Shown: one piece after another, positions 16,842 through 25,347 of the stretch
Layout of the letters: each line of letters starts with the position of its first letter
How positions within the stretch are numbered: position 1 is the stretch's first letter
Assembly: GCA_050185825.1 (NCBI GenBank)
Contig: JBFWZA010000024.1
Span: 7,570-71,569 of the forward strand
Direction: 5' to 3'
Length of the DNA: 64,000 nucleotides
Source: SZUA-309 sp050185825
Lineage (GTDB): Bacteria > Pseudomonadota > Gammaproteobacteria > Pseudomonadales > Azotimanducaceae
The notes under the pieces: generated by a model
What the model was told of the DNA's origin: nothing
Databases searched by the model: none
Seen by the model: the letters and a program-made list of their open reading frames with translations, nothing else
Position numbers and translations under genes: made by a program

Positions 16842-18272
16842 TTACTCCAGATCGAGCTTCTGCAGCCGGTAACGCAGGGCCCGGAAGGTGATGCCGAGCT
16901 TCTTGGCGGCGGCCGTCTTGTTCCAGCGGGTGGACTCCAGCGCATCGACGATCATCTGCTTCTCGATGGCTTCGAGGTAGTCTTCCAGCGACTCACCCGG
17001 AGCAAGCGCGTGCGCGGAAAGTGGCGCCTCGCGCGCAGCCTGCGGGGCCGGTGCCGCTGCTGACCCCTCGTCGACCGGCTCGGGTACCTCGGCCGGCGCA
17101 TCCGCGGCCGGATCGAGCTGCAGATCGGTGGGGAGGATGCGCTGACCTTCGCAGAGGGTGAAGGCGCGCTCCAGGACGTTTTCCAGCTCCCGCACGTTCC
17201 CCGGAAACGCATAACGCTCCAGCGCCGAGAGCGCGTCCGGGGTGAGCTCGGGACGGCTGCCGCCGTAATCCCGGGCGAGCCGGTCGAGAATCTGCGCCGC
17301 GAGCTCGGCGATGTCGCCGCTGCGCTCGCGCAGACTCGGCATCGGCAGCTCGATCACGTTCAGGCGGTAGTAGAGGTCCTGACGGAACCGGCCACCGCTC
17401 ACCTCGTCGGCGAGGTCCTTGTGGGTGGCACAGAGTATCCGGACGTCCGTCGGCCGCTCATCGGCCGATCCCACCGGGCGAACGGATTTTTCCTGAATCG
17501 AGCGCAGGAGCTTCACCTGCATGGACAGGGGCAGGTCGGCCACCTCGTCGAGAAACAGGGTGCCACCTTCGGCGGCTTCGAACAGCCCTTTCTTGTCGGC
17601 CACGGCACCGGTGAAGCTGCCCTTGATGTGACCGAAGAATTCGCTCTCCATGAGCTCGCTCGGTATGGCGCCGCAGTTCACCGGCACGAACGGTCCCTCC
17701 GCCCGGGGGCCCTGCTCGTGAATCAGCCGCGCCGCCACCTCCTTGCCGGAGCCGGATTCGCCGCTGATGTAGATGGGGGCCTGGCTGCGGGCGAGCTTGC
17801 TTATCTGCTCACGCAGAGCCGTCATCCGCGCCGATGTGCCGAGCAGACGGGTACCGCCGCTCCGCCCGGAGGTAAGGGGGGTGATCTTGAGTGCCGTGTC
17901 CACCAGGCTGCGCAGCTGCTCCAGATCCACCGGCTTCTGCACGAAGTCGAATGCCCCGGCCTTCAGCGCGCTGATGGCGGTGTCCATGCTGCCGAAGGCG
18001 GTGATGACCGCGACGGGCAGGTCGGGCTTGTGATCGGCGATGTACTCCACGAGCTCCAGACCGTTTCCGTCCGGCAGGTGCATGTCCGTCAGGCACAGGT
18101 CGAAGTCGTTCTGCTCGAGCAATCGCCGCGCGGCGGCCAGGTCGGCGGCGGCGGCGGTGTCGATGGACATGCGGCCCAGGGTGATTTCCAGGAGCTCGCG
18201 GATGTCGGGCTCGTCGTCGACGATGAGCGCCCGCTTGCCGGGTCTCGCGAGATTGTGGGCCGGGCTGCTCAT
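16842..18272 (-). CDS. pilR: Sigma-54 dependent response regulator PilR
   Basis: NtrC-family activator of 476 residues, partner of PilS; in Pseudomonas it activates the major pilin gene through RpoN. Receiver domain at residues 12-125 with phospho-acceptor Asp in CLTDMHLP; AAA+ domain with Walker A GESGSGKE, the sigma-54 contact loop GSFTGA (a known variant of GAFTGA) and Walker B TLFLDEVADL; Fis-type helix-turn-helix at the C terminus (NKTAAAKKLGITFRALRYRL). An Ala/Pro linker separates the last two. Its ATG overlaps the pilS stop by 4 bases. The main alternative is another NtrC-like regulator, but the pilS-pilR-fimT context supports PilR. Confidence 0.9.
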   Translation of the reverse strand: MSSPAHNLARPGKRALIVDDEPDIRELLEITLGRMSIDTAAAADLAAARRLLEQNDFDLCLTDMHLPDGNGLELVEYIADHKPDLPVAVITAFGSMDTAISALKAGAFDFVQKPVDLEQLRSLVDTALKITPLTSGRSGGTRLLGTSARMTALREQISKLARSQAPIYISGESGSGKEVAARLIHEQGPRAEGPFVPVNCGAIPSELMESEFFGHIKGSFTGAVADKKGLFEAAEGGTLFLDEVADLPLSMQVKLLRSIQEKSVRPVGSADERPTDVRILCATHKDLADEVSGGRFRQDLYYRLNVIELPMPSLRERSGDIAELAAQILDRLARDYGGSRPELTPDALSALERYAFPGNVRELENVLERAFTLCEGQRILPTDLQLDPAADAPAEVPEPVDEGSAAAPAPQAAREAPLSAHALAPGESLEDYLEAIEKQMIVDALESTRWNKTAAAKKLGITFRALRYRLQKLDLE

Positions 18273-19894
18273 GCGGTGATCCGTTCCGGGTGGGCGAAGG
18301 TGATGCGGAAGCAGCTGCCGCCCTCCGGCTCGGGCGTGTAGTTCAGCCGGGCCTGATTGGCCTCGCAGAGCTCCCGGGAGATGTACAGCCCGAGGCCGGT
18401 TCCCGCCGCAGCGGTGGTGAAGAAGGGCTCGAAGAGCCTCGGAAGCTGCTCCTCCGGAACACCGGGGCCGTGGTCGATCACGTTCAGGAAGGGGCGCTCG
18501 GTGCGGGAATCGATGCCGCCGGTCAGCCGCACGAGGGGTTCCCCTCCCGCGTCCACACTGGCGCGGAGGCCGTTTTCGACCAGATTGGTGAGTGCCTGAG
18601 AGAGCTGCCCCTTGTCGACCCGCACTTCCGTGTCCCTCGGTTCTACGTCGATCTCGATGATCGCGTCGGCCTGCGTCTCGACGAATTCCGTCCTGAATTC
18701 CTCGAGAAAATCCATCAGTTGCAGTCTAACCGGTGTCGGTGGCCGGCGGCGTGACAGCTCCAGCACATTCTCTATGACACCGTTCATCCGCTGGCAATGG
18801 CTGTGGATGATGTCCGTCAGCCGGGCGTCCCCTTTGTCCAGATTCTGTGACTCGCTTAACAGCTGGGCCGCATGGCTGATCGCGCCGAGCGGGTTGCGGA
18901 TCTCGTGCGCGATGCTGGCCGAGAGCCGGCCGAGCGCAGCGAGCTTGAGCTGCTGAGCCTGCTGCTGAATCTCGCCGGTGTCCTCCAGGAACACGGTGAC
19001 GTCACCTTCCGGGTCGTCGCTGCGCACGGCCGAGAAGGCGACGCGTACCTCCGGCGTGTCGGCACGGATGTGGAACGGCGAAATCCTGAGGTGGGTGTTC
19101 TCCCGCCAGGACTGCAGGTGCGCCAGCAGGGTTTCCGGCAGCGTCGTGTCACCTTCTTCCTGCATCTGACCCATGAGCGCGAGCGCCGACTGGTTGGCCA
19201 TACGGATCTGGTTCTCGTGGTCGACCAGCACGATGCCCGTCCGCATACGCTGGACGATCTGCCGGTTGACCCGCTCCAGGTCGGCCATCTCGGCGGCCTG
19301 GGTCAGGGCCCTGATGTCGTTCTGGCGGACGCGCCTGGAGATGCTCTGTATGGACAGCGCCGCGGTGAAGTAGAGGGCGCCGAAGATGCCCGCCTGGAAG
19401 AAATCGTCGTGCGTTCCGGGTACGGCGAGGGAGAGGTAGAACTCCTCGTAGAGGATGGCGATGGAAGCGACGGCGGGCAGCAGGTTGGCCAGCCGCCCGG
19501 TCACGAGGATGGAACCGATGGCCACGGAGACCAGCACCAGGGCTCCCAGCCCGCTGGCGACGCCGTTCGACAGGAACGTGAGGCCGGTGAGCACGAGAAT
19601 GTCGAAGATGACCAGCGCCAGTGACGGCAGCTCGCTCTTGAAGACGCGCTGGGGCACGAACTGGACGATCACCGCACTGAGCAGGTTGGCGAGGGTATAG
19701 GCGCCGGTCAGGAGGTAAAAACCGGTCTGGTCGTACTCGCCGAGCCGGGTGGAGACCAGCGTCTGGGAAGACACCGCCATGAGCGCAAGGCCGACGAGGA
19801 CCCGGTAGTAGTTGTAGACCTTGAGCAGCCGGACGGTGAGCTCGAGCCGGCGGCGCTCCACCTCATCGAGGATCTCGGCCCGGTAGGTGATCAC
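18269..19894 (-). CDS. pilS: Sensor histidine kinase PilS
   Basis: Membrane histidine kinase of 541 residues. Residues 27-185 contain about six hydrophobic segments, matching the polytopic pilin-sensing domain of PilS. A PAS-like domain follows (IVLVDHENQIRMANQSALAL), then the H box (SIAHEIRNPLGAISHAAQLL; His phosphorylated), and the ATPase domain with N box (LVENGLRASVD), G1 (VIDHGPGVP) and G2 (GTGLGLYISREL). The GTG start overlaps the bamD stop (GTGA), and the end overlaps pilR, so the three genes look translationally coupled. Confidence 0.9.
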   Translation of the reverse strand: MITYRAEILDEVERRRLELTVRLLKVYNYYRVLVGLALMAVSSQTLVSTRLGEYDQTGFYLLTGAYTLANLLSAVIVQFVPQRVFKSELPSLALVIFDILVLTGLTFLSNGVASGLGALVLVSVAIGSILVTGRLANLLPAVASIAILYEEFYLSLAVPGTHDDFFQAGIFGALYFTAALSIQSISRRVRQNDIRALTQAAEMADLERVNRQIVQRMRTGIVLVDHENQIRMANQSALALMGQMQEEGDTTLPETLLAHLQSWRENTHLRISPFHIRADTPEVRVAFSAVRSDDPEGDVTVFLEDTGEIQQQAQQLKLAALGRLSASIAHEIRNPLGAISHAAQLLSESQNLDKGDARLTDIIHSHCQRMNGVIENVLELSRRRPPTPVRLQLMDFLEEFRTEFVETQADAIIEIDVEPRDTEVRVDKGQLSQALTNLVENGLRASVDAGGEPLVRLTGGIDSRTERPFLNVIDHGPGVPEEQLPRLFEPFFTTAAAGTGLGLYISRELCEANQARLNYTPEPEGGSCFRITFAHPERITA

Positions 19895-20856
19895 GAGTTG
19901 GAGTCGAACTCCCCGGTACCTTCCGGTTGGGTGATCCTGATCGGTGGCGGCACCGAGGGACGGTCCAGCAGGCCGAAGGTGATCAGGTTGGTCCAGGAGC
20001 GGTCCCGGTTGCGGATCTGGTCCTTCAATACCAGATTGCCGTTCTTGTCGAATGCCGGGTAGTCAGGATAGTTGAGCGCCAGCACCCGAAGCGCGTCGTT
20101 GGCGGCGTCGGTGAGCCCCAGCCGGTAGTTCGCCTCGATCATCACGGCCAGCGCGTCCGGCGTGACGTCCGACTTCGAATAGGTTTCCACCACGTAGCGT
20201 GCCCGGTTTGCGGCAGCAGCATAAGCGCGCCGGCGCATGTAGTAGTCGGCGATGTGGAGCTCGGAGCGGGCGATCAGATTGCGCAGATAGAGCATCCGCT
20301 GCCGGGCGTCGGCGGCGTACTGGCTGGACGGATAGCGTGCCAGCAGCGTGGCGAAGTCGGCGTACGCGGCTCGTGGATGGGTCATGTCCCGCCGGGCCGG
20401 GTCGGATGCATAGATCCTGTCCATGAGCCCGCGGTTCTCGCTGTAGGAGGCGAGCCCCTTCAGGTAGTAGGCGTAGTCGATGTGCGGATGGCTGGGGTGA
20501 AGGCGGATGAAGCGGTCGGCGGCATTGCGCGCAGACTCGTAGGCTGAAGCCATGTAGTGCGCATAGATGATCTCGAGCTGGGCCTGCTCCGCATAGCGAC
20601 CGAAGGGAAACCGCGCTTCCAGCCGCTGCAGCATCTCGATGGCGGTGGCGTAGTTGCCCGAGCGGAGGCTGCGCTGGGCGTCGCGGTAGAGCACCTGCTC
20701 GGTCTTGTCCAGGTCTTCGTCGTCGAAGTTCTTCTTGTCCTTCCCGAAGAAGGGGATGGCAGAGCAACCGGCCGCCGCCAGGGCAAGACAGACCGCCAGC
20801 AGCGCGGTGCGCACGGAAGGGCGGGACGGGCTGGTTGCCGCGATGCTTCTGGTCAT
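19891..20856 (-). CDS. bamD: Outer membrane assembly lipoprotein BamD
   Basis: Essential lipoprotein of the BAM complex that inserts beta-barrel proteins. The 321-residue product has a signal peptide ending in the lipobox LAAAGC (Cys near residue 31), then the YfiO fold of five TPR-like repeats, with the family signatures FPFGRYAEQAQLEIIYAHY and FIRLHPSHPHIDYAYYLKGL. The frame is open 121 codons further upstream, but the signal peptide and a GAGG four bases ahead fix the start at ATG 20856. The C-terminal tail (about residue 285 on) is Pro-rich. bamD divergent from rluD is conserved across gammaproteobacteria. Confidence 0.93.
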   Translation of the reverse strand: MTRSIAATSPSRPSVRTALLAVCLALAAAGCSAIPFFGKDKKNFDDEDLDKTEQVLYRDAQRSLRSGNYATAIEMLQRLEARFPFGRYAEQAQLEIIYAHYMASAYESARNAADRFIRLHPSHPHIDYAYYLKGLASYSENRGLMDRIYASDPARRDMTHPRAAYADFATLLARYPSSQYAADARQRMLYLRNLIARSELHIADYYMRRRAYAAAANRARYVVETYSKSDVTPDALAVMIEANYRLGLTDAANDALRVLALNYPDYPAFDKNGNLVLKDQIRNRDRSWTNLITFGLLDRPSVPPPIRITQPEGTGEFDSNS

Positions 20857-20950
20857 GCAACCTCGAACCGTGGTGGGCCGGCAGCACTGCCGGACGGTGA
20901 AAAGTTTCGCTAATTTAACGATATAGCGTACGGTTGCAACTCCGGTTCGA
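20857..20950. promoter_or_regulatory. Divergent bamD / rluD promoter region
   Basis: A 94-bp gap with a locally AT-rich core (20900-20930). On the minus strand TTGCAA (20939-20934), a 16-bp spacer and TAAATT form a plausible promoter for bamD. On the plus strand no good -35/-10 pair for rluD was found; GATATA/ATATAG near 20920 is the only -10 like stretch. Confidence 0.4.
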
Positions 20951-21982
20951 GTGATGCGGACAATCATGGGAGCGACCAGCTCCGGGATAGACTCCGGGAT
21001 GGACTCCGGGATAGAAAAGCTGCGGCGGGCGGTACCGGTGCCGCCGGAGCTCGCGGGCGAGCGTGTGGACAAGGCGGCCGCGGTGCTCTTCGACGATTTC
21101 TCCAGGGCGGAGCTCCGTCGCTGGATCGACGAAGGCGCCCTCACGGTGGACGGCGTCGCGGTAAAAGCGAAACAGCGGCTGATTGGCGGCGAGACTCTGG
21201 CACTGGATGCGGCGCTCACCCCCCGGGAGGACTGGGCCAGCGCCCAGACGGTGGCGTTCGAGATTGTCTACGAGGATGACGATCTCCTCATCGTCGACAA
21301 GCCGGCCGGGCTGGTGGTGCATCCCGGCGCGGGGAATCCGGACGGCACTCTGGTGAACGGGCTGATTGCGCATCGCCCCGAGCTCGCCAGCCAGCCTCGG
21401 GCGGGCATCATCCACCGGCTCGACAAGGACACCAGCGGCCTGCTGGTGGTGGCTGCCTCGAGTCGGGCGCGTACCCGTCTCGTGCGGGACCTTCAGCAGC
21501 GTCTCATCCAGAGACTCTATGTGGCCGTGACCGAAGGCCGCATGGTCGGCGGTCGCGACATCGAAGCACCCATCGGGCGTGACCCGAGAACCCGCACCCG
21601 GCAGCGGGTGCGCGAGGACGGCAGACCGGCGCTCACCCGGGTGCGGGTCATGGAACGGTATCGCGTGCACACGCTGATCGAGGCGGAGCTGGCCACCGGT
21701 CGGACTCACCAGATCCGAGTCCACCTGGCGAGCATCGGTTTTCCGCTGGTCGGGGACCGCCGCTATGGCGCCCGGGGCAGGGTGCCGCCGGGGGCAGCGC
21801 GCCCACTCGTGCGGCTGCTGCAGCAGTTTCCCCGGCAGGCGCTGCATGCCTGGCAGCTCGGGCTGACGCATCCCGGAACCGGCGAGTCGATGCACTTCGA
21901 CTCGCCGCTGCCGGACGACCTGGTGGAGCTCATCGAAGCGCTCCGTGCGGACGCTGCCGGTGCGGATAACGAAGCCTCGTGA
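20951..21982 (+). CDS. rluD: 23S rRNA pseudouridine synthase RluD
   Basis: Converts uridines in helix 69 of 23S rRNA (1911, 1915, 1917 in E. coli) to pseudouridine. The 343-residue product has an S4 RNA-binding domain (ERVDKAAAVLF to GAVTVDG-like ALTVDGV), then the RluA-family catalytic block RAGIIHRLDKDTSGLL with the nucleophilic Asp, and the later motif GRTHQIRVHLASIGFPLVGD. The start is uncertain: GTG 20951, ATG 20954 or ATG 20999 are all in frame, and the first 22 codons include a 12-bp triplication. It overlaps pgeF by 4 bases. Confidence 0.92.
   Translation: MMRTIMGATSSGIDSGMDSGIEKLRRAVPVPPELAGERVDKAAAVLFDDFSRAELRRWIDEGALTVDGVAVKAKQRLIGGETLALDAALTPREDWASAQTVAFEIVYEDDDLLIVDKPAGLVVHPGAGNPDGTLVNGLIAHRPELASQPRAGIIHRLDKDTSGLLVVAASSRARTRLVRDLQQRLIQRLYVAVTEGRMVGGRDIEAPIGRDPRTRTRQRVREDGRPALTRVRVMERYRVHTLIEAELATGRTHQIRVHLASIGFPLVGDRRYGARGRVPPGAARPLVRLLQQFPRQALHAWQLGLTHPGTGESMHFDSPLPDDLVELIEALRADAAGADNEAS
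20981..21016 (+). repeat. Three 12-bp tandem repeats at the rluD 5' end
   Basis: TCCGGGATAGAC, TCCGGGATGGAC and TCCGGGATAGAA follow one another without gaps and would encode SGID-SGMD-SGIE if the upstream start of rluD is used. The one-base differences fall at third or first codon positions that keep the pattern. Confidence 0.8.
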
Positions 21983-22710
21983 CCGGCTGGCTGGATGCGC
22001 AGTGGCCCTATGGCGACCGGGTGCGGGCCCTGACCACCACGCGCGAGGACGGCCATTCGACGGGGGTTTATGCCCGGTTCAACCTGGCCACCCATGTGGG
22101 GGACGATCCGGCGGCCGTTCGCGCGAACCGGAGAGATCTGGATGCGCTGCTCGGCGGCATGCCCGTTCAGTGGCTCGAGCAGGTGCACGGCACGGCCGTG
22201 GTGCAGGCCACTCGAGACGGCGTCCATACGGTGCCGGAGGCGGATGGTGCCTGGACGGGTGAGCGGGGTCTGGTGCTGGCGGTGCTGACGGCCGACTGCC
22301 TGCCCGTGGTGCTCGTGGATGATCGCTGCCGGAATCTGGCCATCGTCCACGCCGGGTGGCGGGGGCTGGTGTCCGGCGTGATCGCGGCGGGCTGTGCGGC
22401 GCTGCCGTTCCGGCCCCGGGCGGCCTGGCTTGGGCCCGCCATCGGACCCGACGCCTACGAAGTGGGTGCGGACGTGCTCCAGGCGGTGGCCCGGTTGCCC
22501 GTTCGTGCCGAGGACGCTATCCGTCCCTCACCGCAGACCGGCAAGGGCTATCTCGACCTCCACCGGCTGGCGGAGCGCCTGCTGTCGCGGGAAGGGGTCA
22601 CGGAAGTCTACGGCGTGCGCGCCTGCACCTACACCGACCCGAGGTTCTATTCCTACCGGCGTGTTGGAGAGACGGGACGGATGGCGACGCTGGCCTGGCT
22701 CAGACCCTAG
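21979..22710 (+). CDS. pgeF: Peptidoglycan editing factor PgeF (YfiH, multicopper-oxidase-like laccase family)
   Basis: YfiH-family protein of 243 residues that prevents misincorporation of serine in peptidoglycan precursors in E. coli; family members also act on purine nucleosides. The metal site residues are visible: His in EQVHGTAVV, Cys in LTADCLPVVL, and His in VHAGWRGL. The C terminus has the conserved ACTYTDPRFYSYRR. The GTG start overlaps the rluD stop (GTGA). The stop codon is part of the terminator stem. In Pseudomonas clpB comes next; here a convergent DUF4124 gene does. Confidence 0.9.
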   Translation: MTGWLDAQWPYGDRVRALTTTREDGHSTGVYARFNLATHVGDDPAAVRANRRDLDALLGGMPVQWLEQVHGTAVVQATRDGVHTVPEADGAWTGERGLVLAVLTADCLPVVLVDDRCRNLAIVHAGWRGLVSGVIAAGCAALPFRPRAAWLGPAIGPDAYEVGADVLQAVARLPVRAEDAIRPSPQTGKGYLDLHRLAERLLSREGVTEVYGVRACTYTDPRFYSYRRVGETGRMATLAWLRP

Positions 22711-22735
22711 GAGTCTGGACGGCCCAGACTCCTAG
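22707..22735. terminator. Strong bidirectional hairpin between pgeF and the DUF4124 gene
   Basis: CTAGGAGTCTGG (22707-22718) and CCAGACTCCTAG (22724-22735) form a perfect 12-bp stem with a 5-nt loop (ACGGC). The pgeF stop codon TAG lies inside the left arm. The convergent gene ends 14 bp further on, so the hairpin can serve both transcripts. Confidence 0.7.
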
Positions 22736-22749
22736 CGCCGGGATGTCGA

Positions 22750-23247
22750 TCAGGCAGAGGCGCAGTACAGGGCGATGTTCTTCTGCGCTTCGCTGATGCG
22801 GGACGCGCGCTCGTCCTCCGGCATGACCCGGTAGTCGCCGTCCTCGCCGCGGACACGGATGCGTTCCTTGACCGTAAGCCTGGCGAGCACGTCCTTCGAC
22901 TGCTGACAGTTTTCCGCCTTGATCTTGGCGATCTCCTGCTGGCGGGCGCGTTCGGCGGCGCGCAGACCTTCGAGCATCTGCTCCTGCTCCGGGGAGAGCG
23001 GTTCGCCGGTGGCGGGGTCGGTGACCGAGGCGGGGGCCGGCGTCGGTGCCGCCTTTGCGACCCGGGTAGCGCCTCCCTGGGTGGTGATCGCTTCGGCTTC
23101 GGTGTCCTTGGGCTTGAGCTGGGTGTAGTTGACCACGCCGTTGGCGTCCACCCAGCGGTAGATCTCGTCTGCTGCGGTCTGACCGCTGAACGCGATCAGG
23201 AGCGCGGCACCGATCAGGGGCAATACCTTGTGCTTGATCCCGTTCAT
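22750..23247 (-). CDS. DUF4124-domain periplasmic protein
   Basis: A 165-residue exported protein of unknown function. A signal peptide (LIGAALLIAFSGQTAA/D) is followed at once by the short DUF4124 domain EIYRWVDANGVVNYTQ, a Pro/Ala/Thr-rich linker, and a charged helical C-terminal half with Cys in KAENCQQSK and YCASA. Such proteins are very common in high-GC gammaproteobacteria, often in several copies. The start is put at ATG 23247, with GAGGCG six bases ahead, rather than an in-frame ATG eleven codons upstream that would spoil the signal peptide. Confidence 0.8.
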   Translation of the reverse strand: MNGIKHKVLPLIGAALLIAFSGQTAADEIYRWVDANGVVNYTQLKPKDTEAEAITTQGGATRVAKAAPTPAPASVTDPATGEPLSPEQEQMLEGLRAAERARQQEIAKIKAENCQQSKDVLARLTVKERIRVRGEDGDYRVMPEDERASRISEAQKNIALYCASA

Positions 23248-23357
23248 GATCGCGCCTCGTTCCCTCGAATCCTGATTCACCGTGCCATTGTAGCCGCTAC
23301 ACCCCTGGTGACGCAGGTCGAGTTGGGAAGCGTTTCGTTACCTGATTCTCACTTTCG

Positions 23358-23386
23358 TTGACATGTCGGGTGCGAACGCCAAGAAT
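23358..23386 (+). promoter_or_regulatory. Sigma-70 type promoter for the ilv operon
   Basis: TTGACA (23358-23363), a 17-bp spacer, and AAGAAT (23381-23386; four of six consensus positions). Transcription would start near 23393 and leave a leader of about 115 nt before ilvI. Confidence 0.6.
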
Positions 23387-23508
23387 AGCCGCCTTTTCCG
23401 CGGCCACCGGCCAAAATTCTCAGAAATCAAGCAGTTAGAGAGTGGATCGGAATGCCAGCGGTGCCTGCCTGCCGGGACCGGTCAGCGCAGCCGTAAAGAG
23501 CCTTTTAT

Positions 23509-25347
23509 TTGACAGAATCTGACCAGCGACCGGATCGAAACGTGGCCACTGACAAGCGAGAAGACACAGCCGAGGCGACCCTGGAACAGCTCTCCGGCGG
23601 CGAGATGCTCATCCGCGCCCTGCAGGACGCCGGCGTGGAGTACATTTTCGGCTACCCGGGCGGGTCGGCGCTGCACATCTACGACGCGATCTTCAAGCAG
23701 CAGAAGATCGAGCACATCCTCGTCCGGCACGAACAGGCGGCGACGCACATGGCGGATGGCTATGCGCGAGCCACAGGCAAGCCGGGCGTGGTGCTGGTCA
23801 CTTCCGGACCCGGCGCGACAAACGCCGTCACCGGCATCGCTACGGCCTACATGGATTCCATTCCCATGGTGGTGATCTCCGGCCAGGTGCCGAATAACGT
23901 GATCGGCACCGATGCCTTTCAGGAAACGGACATGGTGGGCGTGTCGCGGCCGGTGGTGAAGCACAGCTTCATCGTCAAGCAGCCCGAGGACATTCCGAAC
24001 ATCGTCTGGAAGGCTTTCCACATCGCCACCACCGGCCGTCCCGGACCGGTGGTCATCGACGTGCCCAAGGACACCACGGATCCCGACATCACGGCACCGT
24101 ACGCCTATCCGAAGAAGCTCAAGCTGCGTTCCTACAACCCGGCGGTGAAGGGCAACGGCCGGCAGATCCGCAAGGCGGCCACGGCGCTGCTGGCCGCCAA
24201 ACGACCGATCATCTATGCCGGCGGTGGCGTGGTCACCGGAGACGGTGCGACGGAGCTCACCAGGCTCGCGCGAACCCTCAACTATCCGGTCACCAACACG
24301 CTGATGGGCCTCGGCGGCTTTCCCGGCAGCGACCGGCAGTTCCTCGGCATGCTGGGCATGCACGGCACGTTCGAGGCCAACATGGCCATGCACCATGCGG
24401 ACCTGATCCTGGCCGTCGGCGCCCGGTTCGACGATCGGGTGACCAACAACCCGGCCAAGTTCTGTCCCGATGCCACGATCATCCACGTGGACGTGGATCC
24501 GGCTTCGATCTCCAAGATCATCGAGGCGGACATCCCCATCGTGGGTCAGGTCGCCAGCGTCCTGGCGGACCTGAACTCGACCGTGGACAGCCTGCGCAAG
24601 AACGACCCGTCGAAGCCGGACGCCAAGGCGCTCGAGCGCTGGTGGGAGCGGATCGAAGGCTGGCGTGAAGCACACGGCCTCGATCATCGCCTTACTGTCG
24701 AAGCGGGCAAGCCGATCCTCCCGCAGCAGGTCATCCAGACCCTGTACCGCGTCACCGGCGGCGAGGCGTTCGTCACCAGCGACGTGGGCCAGCACCAGAT
24801 GTTCGCCGCCCAGTACTACCGGTTCGACCAGCCGCGCCGCTGGATCAACTCGGGTGGTCTCGGCACCATGGGCTTCGGGCTGCCTGCTGCGATGGGCGTC
24901 CAGTTCGCCTATCCGGAGGCGACGGTGGCCTGCGTCACCGGTGAGGGCAGCTTCATGATGAACATGCAGGAGCTCTCCACCTGCCTGCAGTACGGGCTGC
25001 CGATCAAGATCGTGGCGCTGAACAATCAGGCGCTCGGCATGGTCAAGCAGTGGCAGGACATGCAGTACGGCGGCCGGCACTCACAGAGCACCTACAGCGA
25101 CTCGCTGCCGGATTTCAAGACGCTGGTGGAGGCCTTCGGTCACGTGGGCTTCAAGGTGGAGCATGCCGCGGATCTGGAACCGGTGATGGCCGAGGCGTTC
25201 TCTCCCGACCTCAAGCGGCGGCTGGTGTTCGTGGACGTCTGGGTCGACCCCGAGGAGCACGTCTACCCGATGGCGATCAAGGGCGGCTCCATGCAGGACA
25301 TGCACCTCTCGAGGATCACGACCAGCATCCAGGGAGACTACATGTAA
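23509..25347 (+). CDS. ilvI: Acetolactate synthase, catalytic (large) subunit
   Basis: ThDP- and FAD-dependent acetohydroxyacid synthase, first common step of valine, leucine and isoleucine synthesis. The 612-residue product shows the catalytic Glu in LVRHEQAATHMADGYA, SGPGATNAVTGIATAYMDS in the PYR domain, a central FAD domain (YAGGGVV), and the ThDP motif GEGSFMMN...ALNN near residue 483. Homology starts around residue 27 (LSGGEMLIRAL). TTG 23509 is the furthest start and GTG 23542 an equally good one; neither has a clear ribosome-binding site. The stop overlaps the ilvH start by one base (TAATG). ilvI versus ilvB naming rests on pairing with ilvH. Confidence 0.93.
   Translation: MTESDQRPDRNVATDKREDTAEATLEQLSGGEMLIRALQDAGVEYIFGYPGGSALHIYDAIFKQQKIEHILVRHEQAATHMADGYARATGKPGVVLVTSGPGATNAVTGIATAYMDSIPMVVISGQVPNNVIGTDAFQETDMVGVSRPVVKHSFIVKQPEDIPNIVWKAFHIATTGRPGPVVIDVPKDTTDPDITAPYAYPKKLKLRSYNPAVKGNGRQIRKAATALLAAKRPIIYAGGGVVTGDGATELTRLARTLNYPVTNTLMGLGGFPGSDRQFLGMLGMHGTFEANMAMHHADLILAVGARFDDRVTNNPAKFCPDATIIHVDVDPASISKIIEADIPIVGQVASVLADLNSTVDSLRKNDPSKPDAKALERWWERIEGWREAHGLDHRLTVEAGKPILPQQVIQTLYRVTGGEAFVTSDVGQHQMFAAQYYRFDQPRRWINSGGLGTMGFGLPAAMGVQFAYPEATVACVTGEGSFMMNMQELSTCLQYGLPIKIVALNNQALGMVKQWQDMQYGGRHSQSTYSDSLPDFKTLVEAFGHVGFKVEHAADLEPVMAEAFSPDLKRRLVFVDVWVDPEEHVYPMAIKGGSMQDMHLSRITTSIQGDYM

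Noticed and set aside
23452..23496. Short open frame (MPAVPACRDRSAQP) as an ilv attenuator leader peptide
   Set aside because: It has one Val and no Ile or Leu codons, and I find no terminator/antiterminator pair with a T run before ilvI.
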